64,000 bases of DNA from assembly GCA_002363865.1 (NCBI GenBank), contig DEWY01000015.1, positions 372,001-436,000 of the forward strand, in the 5' to 3' direction. Within the stretch, counting starts at the first letter, position 1. Every line of letters starts with the position of its first letter. Under the pieces are notes generated by a model that did not search any database, had not been told where the DNA came from, and saw only the letters and a program-made list of their open reading frames with translations. The position numbers and the translations under genes are program-made. Shown piece after piece: positions 52,206-60,976 of this stretch. The DNA comes from Caulobacteraceae bacterium UBA3198. GTDB taxonomy: Bacteria > Pseudomonadota > Alphaproteobacteria > Caulobacterales > Caulobacteraceae.

Positions 52206-52996
52206 GCGGATTCAAGGATGGCCAGCATGGCCCGGGCCGTGGCCGGGTCCGTGCCGTCCTGGGTGTGCCAGGCGGCAGACAGGCCCGCATGGGCGTGGGC
52301 CCAGGCCCTCAGGCGGGCCGGCTCCAGATCGGCCGTGCGTGCAATCTGCGCCAGGCGTGCGGCGAAGCGGTCTGGGGTGACAGAGGCGAGGTCGGGATTG
52401 GGGAAGATGTTGGCGTAATCATAGGCCCGCTCCCCCACCAGCCCCCAGGGATCGATGGCCAGCCAGCCGTCAGCGCCAAAATCCAGCACGTTGGCGTGGT
52501 GAATATCCCCGTGCAGGAGCACTGGATCGCGCGGGGACTCCAGCAGGGTCGTCGCGATGTCGCGCGCCCGGGACAGGGTCGGGTCATCTGCTTGGATGAG
52601 GGCGTCGAACAGCTTTCCCAGGGGCGGCGCCGTCGGCGGGGCTGAGCCACGCGGCGCGTGCAGCCTGGCCACCACCTGGCAGAGGATCGCAGTGGCCGCC
52701 TCGTCCCGTCCGGCCTGAACCATCGGGACCAACGTACCGCCCGCCGCGCGTCGCATCAGCAGCGCCTCATCCTGGAACGCTAGCACCGGGGCTGCGCCCT
52801 GCCCGTCCCACCAGGCCATGATGCTGGCGCCCCGCCGCTCGTCGGCGCTGTGGGCCAACTTCAGCATGGCGGGCTGGTCCCCGGCGCGGACCGGCAGCAG
52901 GCGCGAGCGGGTGACGGGCATGGACATGACATCGCCCTCCGGAACGAGGGTCCAGAGGGCGAGCCAGGGTTCGAAATCGCTCAGATCAGCGCCCAT
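52202..52996 (-). CDS. Aminoglycoside/hydroxyurea-type phosphotransferase-like protein
   Basis: 264-residue protein-kinase-like fold of the APH(6)/HUR group. The catalytic loop is LHGDIHHANVLDF near residue 160 and the metal-binding Asp is in WLAIDPWGLVGERAYDYAN near 178. Such chromosomal genes often lack true streptomycin resistance, and the substrate is undetermined. It is convergent with msrB, with stops overlapping at CTAA, and 43 bases downstream of the BON gene. Confidence 0.82.
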   Translation of the reverse strand: MGADLSDFEPWLALWTLVPEGDVMSMPVTRSRLLPVRAGDQPAMLKLAHSADERRGASIMAWWDGQGAAPVLAFQDEALLMRRAAGGTLVPMVQAGRDEAATAILCQVVARLHAPRGSAPPTAPPLGKLFDALIQADDPTLSRARDIATTLLESPRDPVLLHGDIHHANVLDFGADGWLAIDPWGLVGERAYDYANIFPNPDLASVTPDRFAARLAQIARTADLEPARLRAWAHAHAGLSAAWHTQDGTDPATARAMLAILESA

Positions 52997-53039
52997 GCGG
53001 CCAGCCTAGGCTGGCGGCGGCGCCGGGCGCAATCGCGGC

Positions 53040-53846
53040 CTACTCCTCGCCGTCGGTGACCTTGGCGAGGGTGGAATTGGACGCCATGCGCGGCGGTTGA
53101 CCGGTGGCGGAGGCCTGGTCGACGCGAGCCTGCACCCGCAGGTTATTCTGCACGTGCTTCACGCCGTGAATGTCCTCGATGCAATGCTCGGCCCGGTGCT
53201 TGGCGCGGCGGTCGTCCACCGTCCCGTTCAAGGTCACTTCGCCATCCTTCACCTGCACCTGGATTTCCGAGGCGTCGAGCCACGGGTCGTCGGTCAGATG
53301 ATGATGGACGTCGTCGCTGATGCGGTCGTCAGGCCGGACATAGCCCTTGGGACCGCGGCCGCGATGGCTGCGGGCATGGTCCCGGTCGCGGCGGCGCTCG
53401 GCGTCTTCGTCGCCGAACCACGAGGCGACCTCATCGCTGGTGCGATCCCAGAAGCCGCGGTCCTCGCCCCGGTCGATGCGCCGTTCATGACCGCCATAGG
53501 CCCGGGCGTAGGCGTCCCGGGTGGAGGCCCGCTGGGGCGCGGCCGGACCACCGAAGCCGCCGCTCTCCATCGCGTAACCTTCCTGTCCGAAATGACCTTC
53601 GCCATAGATCCGGTCACGTTCGTAGGCGCGGGAGTCGTCGCGAACCTGAAGGCGGCCATCGTCCTGGCGGCCATACTGGGCGCCGGTCTCACGATCGCCG
53701 AACACCGGGCCGCGGCCGCCCTGGCGAGGCGCGAAGCTGCGGCCCTCGTCGTCGCGTTGCCCGGAACCCGAAGAGCGGCGGTCCTGGTCGCCGCGCATCG
53801 CACGAATTCGGTCGTATTCCTGGTCTTCAGTCCACCTGTCGGCCAT
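53040..53846 (-). CDS. BON-domain protein with long disordered N-terminus
   Basis: 268 residues. Residues 1-165 are low-complexity and rich in Arg, Asp, Gly and Gln (SGSGQRDDEGRSFAPRQGG); the segment SWFGDEDAERRRDRDHARS near 141 marks a recurring family linker. A single BON domain (about 178-245) ends in IHGVKHVQNNLRVQ. BON domains often bind phospholipids in the periplasm, but no signal peptide is visible here, so location is uncertain. Probably envelope-stress related. Confidence 0.82.
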   Translation of the reverse strand: MADRWTEDQEYDRIRAMRGDQDRRSSGSGQRDDEGRSFAPRQGGRGPVFGDRETGAQYGRQDDGRLQVRDDSRAYERDRIYGEGHFGQEGYAMESGGFGGPAAPQRASTRDAYARAYGGHERRIDRGEDRGFWDRTSDEVASWFGDEDAERRRDRDHARSHRGRGPKGYVRPDDRISDDVHHHLTDDPWLDASEIQVQVKDGEVTLNGTVDDRRAKHRAEHCIEDIHGVKHVQNNLRVQARVDQASATGQPPRMASNSTLAKVTDGEE

Positions 53847-53949
53847 GGCTGGATCTCCCGTTGTTGATTGAGTGCGCGCCGCGCGCGCTGTCCCAAGACA
53901 ACAGGTTCAAGCCGACCTTGTTCCGAGACGCCGCCGGTCGGCGGCCGCC

Positions 53950-55476
53950 TCAGAGCGGGATATTGTCGTGCTTCTTCCAGGGGTTGGACAGGGTTTTGCC
54001 CTTCAAAGATCGCAGGCCCCGGACGATCCTGCGCCGGGTCCCGTGGGGCATGATGACGTCATCGATATAGCCGCGGGCTGCGGCCACAAACGGGTTGGCG
54101 AACCGCTCCTTGTACTCCGCCTCCCGGGCCACCAGCTCCTCGGCCGTCTGGTTGCGGAAGATGATTTCCACGGCGCCCTTGGAGCCCATGACGGCGATCT
54201 CGGCCGTGGGCCAGGCGTAGTTGAGATCGCCGCGGATATGCTTGGAGCTCATCACGTCATAGGCGCCGCCATAGGCCTTGCGGGTGATGATGGTGATCTT
54301 GGGCACCGTGGCCTCGGCATAGGCGAACAATAGCTTGGCGCCGTGGCGGATCAGGCCGCCCTGCTCCTGCCGGGTGCCTGGCATGAAGCCCGGCACGTCG
54401 ACAAAGGTCACCAGCGGGATTTCGAAGGCGTCGCAGAAGCGCACGAAGCGGGCGGCCTTGCGGCTGGCGTCGATGTCCAGCACCCCAGCCAGCACCTGCG
54501 GCTGGTTGGCGACGACGCCCACCGGCTGGCCATCCATGCGGGCGAAGCCGCAGATGATGTTCTTGGCGAAGTCCGGGGAAATCTCGAAGAAGTCGGCCTC
54601 GTCCACGACCTTCAGGATCAGCTCCTTCATGTCGTAGGGCTTGTTGGGATTGGCCGGGACCAGGGTGTCGAGGCTGGGCTCCTCCCGCTCGGCCTCGTCG
54701 AAGCTCACCCGCACGGGCGGGCGTTCGCGGTTGGAGGTGGGCAGGAAGTCCACCAGACGGCGCACCTGGGTCATGGCCTCCAGGTCGTTCTCGAAGGCGC
54801 CGTCGGCGACGCCGGACTTCATGGCGTGGACGCGGTAGCCGCCCAGGTCCTCGTGGCTGACATCCTCGTGGGTGACCGTCTTCACCACGTCAGGGCCGGT
54901 CACGTACATGTAGCTCGTGTCCTTCACCATGAAGATGAAGTCCATGATCGCCGGCGAATAGACGTCGCCCCCGGCGCATGGGCCCATGATCACGGCGATC
55001 TGCGGAATGACGCCCGAGGCCAGGGTGTTCTCCAGGAAGATGTCGGCATAGCCGGCCAGCGAATCCACGCCCTCCTGGATGCGGGCCCCGCCGGCGTCGA
55101 ACAGGCCGATGATCGGCGCGCCCATCTTCAGGGCCTGGCGCTGAACCTTGAGGATCTTTTGCGCATGCGCGCTGGAAAGAGATCCGCCGAAGACCGTGAA
55201 ATCCTTGGAGAAGACGAAGACGGTGCGGCCGTTGATCGTGCCCCAGCCGGTCACTACGCCGTCGCCGGGCACCTTCTGATCGGCCATGCCGAAGTCGGTG
55301 GCGCGATGCTCGACGAACATGTCGAACTCCTCGAAGGAGCCCTCGTCCAGCAGCAGGTCGACCCGTTCCCGGGCGGTCAGCTTGCCCTTGGCGTGCTGGG
55401 CTTCGATCCGGCGGGCGCCGCCGCCCTGGCGGGCGGTTTCCCGCATGGTTTCGAGCTGCTTGAGGATCTGCTTCAC
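53950..55476 (-). CDS. pccB: Propionyl-CoA carboxylase beta subunit
   Basis: 508-residue carboxyltransferase. The N-lobe has FSKDFTVFGGSLSSAHAQKI, LFDAGGARIQEGV and IMGPCAGGDVYSPA; the C-lobe has FVDVPGFMPGTRQEQGG and RKAYGGAYDVMSSKH, the PCC signature rather than MCC. Its C-terminus is HGTRRRIVRGLRSLKGK. It pairs with PccA. It lies upstream of BON and APH genes and is probably its own transcription unit, 93 bases after ATP12. Confidence 0.95.
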   Translation of the reverse strand: MKQILKQLETMRETARQGGGARRIEAQHAKGKLTARERVDLLLDEGSFEEFDMFVEHRATDFGMADQKVPGDGVVTGWGTINGRTVFVFSKDFTVFGGSLSSAHAQKILKVQRQALKMGAPIIGLFDAGGARIQEGVDSLAGYADIFLENTLASGVIPQIAVIMGPCAGGDVYSPAIMDFIFMVKDTSYMYVTGPDVVKTVTHEDVSHEDLGGYRVHAMKSGVADGAFENDLEAMTQVRRLVDFLPTSNRERPPVRVSFDEAEREEPSLDTLVPANPNKPYDMKELILKVVDEADFFEISPDFAKNIICGFARMDGQPVGVVANQPQVLAGVLDIDASRKAARFVRFCDAFEIPLVTFVDVPGFMPGTRQEQGGLIRHGAKLLFAYAEATVPKITIITRKAYGGAYDVMSSKHIRGDLNYAWPTAEIAVMGSKGAVEIIFRNQTAEELVAREAEYKERFANPFVAAARGYIDDVIMPHGTRRRIVRGLRSLKGKTLSNPWKKHDNIPL

Positions 55477-55569
55477 GCTGCGTCCCGTCCCTGAAGACCA
55501 CTGTAGGGCTCAGGCGTAATGGGCGCCGCGAGACCGCGCAAGTTCACGCGGCGTCAGCAGAATTGGCCC

Positions 55570-56313
55570 TTACGCCGCGTCCAGGGCGCGGAACCAGGCC
55601 TCAAGCATGGCCGACTCCACCGACAGGCGCGCCACCCGCTCAGCGGCCTCCTCATCGATCCCCCAGGCCTCTTCCTGGAAGATCTCGTCCAGGCGCGAGA
55701 GCGTCAGGGCCTGGGCGCCGTCCAGCCAGCCCCGTTGCAGGGCCAGCGCCAGGACGCCGGATCCGTATAGGGAGGCGCCGAAGGCGACGCCGGCCAGACG
55801 GAAATCGTCGAGGGCGGCGGCCAGGTCGCGGACCTTGCCCAGGGTCTCCTCCGGCTGGGGTCTATGAATGATGCCGGCGGCGCGGACGAAGCGGAGGCCA
55901 AGTTCGCCCTCGGCCCGCTGCAGCACCGGCTCCCATTGGGCGGTCTGGCGCGCCACCAGGGCCTCAGGCTCTTCGGCGAAATAGCAGAGCAGGTCAGAGC
56001 TGGCGTAATCGGCCACCGACTGGGCGGTGGCTGCGCGGGCCTGCGAGATGGAGTCGATGGCGGTGTTGGCCAGCCGGGTGGCGTGCATGCCGGCCACGTC
56101 CAGGATCTCGCCCTGGGACTCCCATTCCCGGGCGACCAGGTCGGCCAGGGCCCGGGTCGGGGTGATCAGCCGGCCGCCCCTCGGCCCACGGACCTGACGC
56201 TCATCCAGCAGGACGGCATGGCCGCCATCGGCCTCTGCGACAGACACGGTCTTGTAGAATCGACGCGGCCGGTCGGAGGCCTCTTGAAATCCACGTCTCA
56301 AATTCGACTCCAT
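55570..56313 (-). CDS. ATP12-type F1-ATPase assembly chaperone
   Basis: 247 residues from ATG 56313 (MESNLRRGFQEASDRPRRFYK). The family core KTVSVAEADGGHAVLLDERQVRGPRGG, PTRALADLVAREWESQGE and the C-terminal DEIFQEEAWGIDEEA are clear. In alphaproteobacteria and mitochondria it protects the alpha subunit during F1 assembly. The frame is open to 56373, but the extension has no family match. It is divergent from the DUF1800 gene, 71 bases apart. Confidence 0.9.
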   Translation of the reverse strand: MESNLRRGFQEASDRPRRFYKTVSVAEADGGHAVLLDERQVRGPRGGRLITPTRALADLVAREWESQGEILDVAGMHATRLANTAIDSISQARAATAQSVADYASSDLLCYFAEEPEALVARQTAQWEPVLQRAEGELGLRFVRAAGIIHRPQPEETLGKVRDLAAALDDFRLAGVAFGASLYGSGVLALALQRGWLDGAQALTLSRLDEIFQEEAWGIDEEAAERVARLSVESAMLEAWFRALDAA

Positions 56314-56384
56314 TGGGTACGACGGAGATGGGGCGGATAATCGTGGAATGGGGGATCGCCCCACCGCGCGCAAGGAGGCGCCTT

Positions 56385-57794
56385 ATGGCCCTGCCAGACC
56401 GTGATCTCCAGGCCGCAATCGCCGCGACCCGGTTTGGCCTGGGCGCAAGACCCGGCGAAATCAAGGCTGTGCGGTCTGATCCGCAAGGCTTCCTGCTGGC
56501 CCAGACCGCGCCAAGGGGCGTTCCAAATCCGCTTCGCGCCCTACCCCGGGACCGTGTTGAGGCCCTGCAGGAATTTCGGCAGGCTCAGTCGGCCTTCCAA
56601 CAGGCCAACCAGCAGCAGGACCGCAAGGCCCGCGATCTGCGCCCGGAACTCAACGCCCGGCGGGCCGCCCTGCGCGACCAGATCGCCAGCGACGTCCTGC
56701 AGCGGGCCGCTCTGGGCGCGACCACCGAGCAGGGGTTCGCCGAGCGCTGGGCCCTCTTCTGGGCCAACCATTTCAGCGTCGGGGCCGGAAACTTTGTGCG
56801 CACGGCCACCATCGGCCCCTATGAGACCGCCGCCATCCGCCCGCATGTGTTTGGCCGGTTCGCCGACCTGCTGGTCGCCGCCGAGACCCATCCGGCCATG
56901 CTGCTCTATCTGGATCAGAACGCATCGGTGGGACCCGACAGTCCGCTGGCCCAGCGCACGGCCCGGCGGCCGGACGCCAAGCGCCAGCTTGGCCTCAACG
57001 AGAACCTGGCGCGGGAGATTCTCGAGTTGCACACGGTCGGGGTGGACGGGGGCTATACCCAGGCCGACGTCACCGAGTTCGCCCGGGCGCTCACAGGCCT
57101 GAGCTTCCGTGGCTTCAACGCCCCGGCCGAAAAGGCGGGAGAGACCTATTTTCGCGAGATCGCCCATCAGCCGGGGCCACGGTCGGTGATGGGCGTCGCC
57201 TATGAGGTGGAGGGCGAGGCCCAGGCCCTGGCCATCCTGAACGACCTGGCCGCGCGACCGCAGACCGCCCGGTTCATCTCCCGCAAGATCGCCCGTCACT
57301 TTGTGGCCGATGATCCGCCAGCAGCCCTGGTGGCGCGCCTGGAGGCCGTTTGGCGCGACACCGACGGAGCTCTGGACCAGGTGGCCGCGGCCCTGATCGC
57401 CGCCCCTGAGGCCTGGGCGCCCGCGCCGGCCAAATTCAAGACGCCCTACGAGTTCATGATCTCAAGCTGGCGGGCGGTGAACGCTGCGCCCAGAAAGCCC
57501 GCCGATCTCGCCATGCTGACCGCGATGGGCCACCGCCCCTTCTATGCTCCCTCTCCGGAGGGTTGGCCCGACGAGGCGGCCGCCTGGGCGACGCCGGATG
57601 GGATCATCAAGCGGCTGGTCTGGACGCAGGACTTCGCCCCGCAAGTCATCGGGACCGCCGATCCTTCAGAGGTCGCAGCCCAGGCCCTCGGCGCCCGCCT
57701 TTCGCCGGCCACAGCCAGGGCTGTGGCCCGGGCGGAGTCCCGCGGCGAAGGCCTGGCCCTTCTGCTCATGAGCCCGGAGTTTCAGCGCCGATGA
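56385..57794 (+). CDS. DUF1800 family protein
   Basis: 469 residues from ATG 56385, preceded by AAGGAGG ten bases upstream, which decides the start over earlier in-frame codons. Family motifs: AAIAATRFGLGARPGE at the N-terminus, RWALFWANHFSVG near 120, GLNENLAREILELHTVGVDGG near 203. DUF1800 is a large, mostly uncharacterised family nearly always paired with DUF1501, as here with a four-base overlap. No signal peptide is visible. Confidence 0.9.
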   Translation: MALPDRDLQAAIAATRFGLGARPGEIKAVRSDPQGFLLAQTAPRGVPNPLRALPRDRVEALQEFRQAQSAFQQANQQQDRKARDLRPELNARRAALRDQIASDVLQRAALGATTEQGFAERWALFWANHFSVGAGNFVRTATIGPYETAAIRPHVFGRFADLLVAAETHPAMLLYLDQNASVGPDSPLAQRTARRPDAKRQLGLNENLAREILELHTVGVDGGYTQADVTEFARALTGLSFRGFNAPAEKAGETYFREIAHQPGPRSVMGVAYEVEGEAQALAILNDLAARPQTARFISRKIARHFVADDPPAALVARLEAVWRDTDGALDQVAAALIAAPEAWAPAPAKFKTPYEFMISSWRAVNAAPRKPADLAMLTAMGHRPFYAPSPEGWPDEAAAWATPDGIIKRLVWTQDFAPQVIGTADPSEVAAQALGARLSPATARAVARAESRGEGLALLLMSPEFQRR

Positions 57795-59026
57795 CCTCCT
57801 TCAGCCCTGTCCTTGCTCCGCCATCCCTGTCCCGACGCCGCCTGCTGGCCGCTGGCGCTGGCCTTGGCCTGCAGATGTGGGGCTCCCGCGTCCTGGCGGC
57901 CTCGAGCCGCCGGAAGTTCGTGCTGGTCATCCTGCGCGGCGCAGCTGACGGCCTGTCCATCACGCCGCCGGTGGCCGATGGCGACTATGTGGCCCTCCGG
58001 CGTGAGCTGGCGATCACCGAGGCGGCCCTGCCCCTGGACGGCGACTTCGGTCTGCATCCGGAGCTGAAAACCGTTCACCGCCTGATGGGCGCGGGCCAGG
58101 GGCGGTTCGCTCCGGCTGTAGCCATGCCGGCGGCCGGCCGGTCGCACTTCGAGGCCCAGGACCGGCTGGAGGCGGCCGCTGGGAACGATGTGAGCTCCGG
58201 CTGGCTGAACCGCGCCATGGCCGCCCTGGGCGGCGGCTCGACGCCCGAGGGGTTGTCTGTGGGGCCGGTGGCCCCATTGGTGATGCGCGGCGATCTGGCT
58301 ACCTCCTCCTGGTCGCCGGGACGGACGGTGGAGACGGCGGCGAGGCTGCCCATGCTGGTCCAGGACCTCTATGCCGACGACCCATTGCTCGGCCCCGCCC
58401 TGGCCCGGGGGCTGAAGACCGAGGTCCTGGCCCAGGCCAATCTCGCCAGGTTGGCGGCTGACCTGCCCGACGCATCCGGGACGATGAACAGCGCGAAACT
58501 GAGCCGGACCCTGCTCGGCGACAACCGCGACGCCGGCCGCCTGGGCGGGGCGGTGGCGGGCTTCATGCGCGAAGACGAAGGCGCAGACGTCGTCGCCGTC
58601 TCCCTGGACGGCTTCGACACCCATGCCAATCAGGCCGGCGCCCTGTCGCGCAGACTGGCCTATCTGGACGCCTTGCTGGCTGGCCTGCAGGGGGGTTTGG
58701 GCGGCGGATGGCGTGAAACGGTCGTGCTGGTGGTGACCGAGTTCGGGCGCACGGCGCGGGTCAACGGGACCTCGGGCACCGATCACGGGACGGCCTCGAC
58801 CGCCCTGCTGCTGGGCGGCGGTCTGAAAGCCGGCGGGCTCATCGGCGACTGGCCGACCCTGCAGGAGTCCCGCCTGTTCGAGAACCGCGACCTGGCCTCG
58901 ACCACCGACCTGCGCAGCCTGTTCAAGGGCGTGCTGGCCGACCACCTGGGCCTGGAGCGACGGACCCTCGATACGACCGTCTTCCCAGACAGCGCCCAGG
59001 CGCGGCCGATCTTCGGCCTCGTCTAG
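57791..59026 (+). CDS. DUF1501 family protein, Tat-exported
   Basis: 411 residues from ATG 57791. The twin-arginine signal is SRRRLLAAGAGLGLQ followed by WGSRVLAAS, so it is probably folded before export to the periplasm. Family segments are FVLVILRGAADGL near 38, and LDGFDTHANQAGALSRRLAYL and VTEFGRTARVNGTSGTDHGTA, an alkaline-phosphatase/sulfatase-like metal site with Asp/His ligands. The DUF1800-DUF1501 pair is a common two-gene unit whose role is unclear. The TAG stop overlaps the rluC-like stop on the other strand. Confidence 0.9.
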   Translation: MTSFSPVLAPPSLSRRRLLAAGAGLGLQMWGSRVLAASSRRKFVLVILRGAADGLSITPPVADGDYVALRRELAITEAALPLDGDFGLHPELKTVHRLMGAGQGRFAPAVAMPAAGRSHFEAQDRLEAAAGNDVSSGWLNRAMAALGGGSTPEGLSVGPVAPLVMRGDLATSSWSPGRTVETAARLPMLVQDLYADDPLLGPALARGLKTEVLAQANLARLAADLPDASGTMNSAKLSRTLLGDNRDAGRLGGAVAGFMREDEGADVVAVSLDGFDTHANQAGALSRRLAYLDALLAGLQGGLGGGWRETVVLVVTEFGRTARVNGTSGTDHGTASTALLLGGGLKAGGLIGDWPTLQESRLFENRDLASTTDLRSLFKGVLADHLGLERRTLDTTVFPDSAQARPIFGLV

Positions 59027-60012
59027 CGCCGCTTGCGGCCGAAGGGCTCGGGATCGGCCTCGTGCTCGTCGAAGCCGAAGCGGGCGAAGCCGGCCTTCAT
59101 CTCCGGACTCAGGGGCGCCTCAAGGATCAGCATGCCGCTGGAGGGGTGCGGCAGGGTCAGACGCCGGGCGTGCAGCTGCAGCTTGAGCTGACCGGACAGC
59201 TGGGCTGAGGCCTCATCGCCATACTTGGGATCCCCCAGGATCGGGTGGCCCATGGCCTTCATATGGGCCCGCAGCTGGTGGGTGCGGCCGGTGTGGGGGC
59301 GCAGGGCCATCCAGGCGGCCCGGGGACCCGCCCGGCTGATGGTGACGAACTCGGTCTCGGCGGGATCAGCCTCCTTGTCGCCCTTCTCGGCCGGCACGAT
59401 CATCTCCCGGTCGCCGACGCCGCGCTTGATCAGGGGCAGGTCCAGCACCCCTTCGGTGGGACGGGGATTGCCCATGACCAGAGCCCAGTAGGTCTTCTGC
59501 GCCTTACGCCGCGCAAACGCGCCGGCGAGCTTGGCCGCCGCCGACGGCGTCTTGCCCAGCACGAGGACGCCGGAGGTGTCCCGGTCGAGCCGGTGGACGA
59601 GCCGCGGCCGCGACAGCCCCTCGCCCCAGGCGCCCAGCAGGCGGTCCACATGGCTGTTGGTCTTGGTGCCCCCCTGCACGGCCAGGCCCGAAGGCTTATT
59701 GAGGACCAGCACCTCCTCGTCCTCATAGATGACGAGGCCCTTTACGAAGGCGACGTCCCGGGGATGCAGCTCCACGGCCTTGCGGCTGTCGCCCTTGGCC
59801 GGCGCGTCCGGCAGGGGCGGCACGCGCACGGTCTCGCCGCCCTCCAGCCGCGTGTCAGGCTTGGCGCGAGCGCCGTCGATCCGCACCTGGCCCGAACGGA
59901 TCAGCTTGTGCAGCTGGCCCTGGGTCAGGTGGGGCCAGCGGCGGCGGAACCAACGGTCCAGACGCACCCCGCCTTCGGCGGGATCGACGACTATGTTGCG
60001 GACCTCACGCAT
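59023..60012 (-). CDS. RluA-family pseudouridine synthase (RluC/RluD type)
   Basis: 329 residues from ATG 60012. An N-terminal S4 domain (about 10-75, VRLDRWFRRRWPHLTQGQLHKLI) precedes the catalytic domain, with the nucleophilic Asp in RLVHRLDRDTSGVLVLG near 165 and later RPHTGRTHQLRAHMKAMG. The S4 domain supports RluC (23S rRNA U955, U2504 and U2580) rather than RluA. It shares one base with the crcB stop, so the pair is coupled. It ends convergent with DUF1501 at a shared CTAG. Confidence 0.92.
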   Translation of the reverse strand: MREVRNIVVDPAEGGVRLDRWFRRRWPHLTQGQLHKLIRSGQVRIDGARAKPDTRLEGGETVRVPPLPDAPAKGDSRKAVELHPRDVAFVKGLVIYEDEEVLVLNKPSGLAVQGGTKTNSHVDRLLGAWGEGLSRPRLVHRLDRDTSGVLVLGKTPSAAAKLAGAFARRKAQKTYWALVMGNPRPTEGVLDLPLIKRGVGDREMIVPAEKGDKEADPAETEFVTISRAGPRAAWMALRPHTGRTHQLRAHMKAMGHPILGDPKYGDEASAQLSGQLKLQLHARRLTLPHPSSGMLILEAPLSPEMKAGFARFGFDEHEADPEPFGRKRR

Positions 60013-60392
60013 CAGGCGAACCTGCGCATGAGCATCAGGCCGGCGAACAGGGCGGCGACGGAGGCGAGCACCGAAACCAGGACATAGCCCAGGGCCTCGC
60101 CATAGGCGCGCCGCTCGATCATCAGGACAGTCTCCAGGGAAAAGGCGGAAAAGGTGGTGAAGCCCCCGAGCAGGCCAACGCCGAGCAACAGGCGGATCCG
60201 CTCTTGCTCCCCGCCTCCGCGCAAGGCCAACCAGCCCACGAGCAGGCCCATCAGCAGGCCGCCGGACACGTTGGCGATGAAGGTGCCCGCCGGCCATGAC
60301 ATGCCGAAACGGTGAAGGCTGGCCACGCCCAGCAGGTATCGCGCAGCTGCGCCGACCCCACCGCCGACGGCGACCAGAAAGAGCTTTTCCAT
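60012..60392 (-). CDS. crcB: Fluoride channel CrcB (Fluc)
   Basis: 126-residue dual-topology dimeric F- exporter. Family motifs GTFIANVSGGLLMG near residue 38 and GGFTTFSAFSLE near 76 carry the phenylalanine box and central Asn. Four transmembrane spans. No fluoride riboswitch could be recognised in the 55-base gap upstream (60393-60447). It overlaps the pseudouridine synthase start by one base. Confidence 0.95.
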   Translation of the reverse strand: MEKLFLVAVGGGVGAAARYLLGVASLHRFGMSWPAGTFIANVSGGLLMGLLVGWLALRGGGEQERIRLLLGVGLLGGFTTFSAFSLETVLMIERRAYGEALGYVLVSVLASVAALFAGLMLMRRFA

Positions 60393-60447
60393 GGCCCCTT
60401 ATGCCGGGGGAGGCTTAGGCTCGCCAAGCGCCGAATGCGGCGGCGAC

Positions 60448-60933
60448 TCAGACGCGGGGTCGCAGGGACTCCCGGACGCCGCGGGCCAGATAGGCGTTGG
60501 GATCGGCCGGTCGCTCGCCATGGCCCATGACCACCTCGAGGCTATGGGCGACCGCAGGACCGCCGCCCAGCGAAAAGCTGGTGCCGACGCCGACGCCAAT
60601 GGCGCTGCGCCCACCATACGAGCCGCCGCCGGTGCCCAGGGACAGACGCGGCCCGGAGTCCCGCCGGCCGGAGGTGGCCCGGTCGGTGATGGCGAACCAG
60701 TCATAGCCCTCGGCCAGGGTCAGCTCGGCCGCCCGCAGCAGGGCGTAGTCAGCCACCTGTTGCGGCGGCGCGCCGGGGCCGCCCTGGAAGGTCACGCGAT
60801 AGCGGCCTGGCTCGATGCGGTACTCCGAGAAGCCCGCCCCACGGGGACCATAGGCCGGCCCATAGGCGGTGTCGGCCATGGCGCAGGCGCCGAGCGCGGC
60901 GCAAAGGGAAAGGCAGGCGAGAAGGCGCTTCAT
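60448..60933 (-). CDS. CC0125/CC1285-type lipoprotein
   Basis: 161 residues from ATG 60933. The signal MKRLLACLSLCAALGA ends in lipobox Cys17 (LGAC). The mature part has the family segment GPRGAGFSEYRIEPGRYRVTF and VADYALLRAAELTLAEGYDWF, then a Gly-rich region (GTGGGSYGGRSAIGVGVG). This is a Caulobacterales-typical lipoprotein family of unknown role and supports the taxonomic assignment. Confidence 0.85.
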   Translation of the reverse strand: MKRLLACLSLCAALGACAMADTAYGPAYGPRGAGFSEYRIEPGRYRVTFQGGPGAPPQQVADYALLRAAELTLAEGYDWFAITDRATSGRRDSGPRLSLGTGGGSYGGRSAIGVGVGTSFSLGGGPAVAHSLEVVMGHGERPADPNAYLARGVRESLRPRV

Positions 60934-60976
60934 AGGGCCACAACGTATCGCAGGCGACCGGTGTTCCCTCGCCACT

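Noticed and set aside
52202..52996. Clinically relevant aminoglycoside-resistance gene
   Set aside because: The fold matches, but context is purely chromosomal with no mobile element; the substrate is unknown.
60393..60447. Fluoride riboswitch upstream of crcB
   Set aside because: The gap is only 55 bases and shows no recognisable crcB-motif pseudoknot elements.
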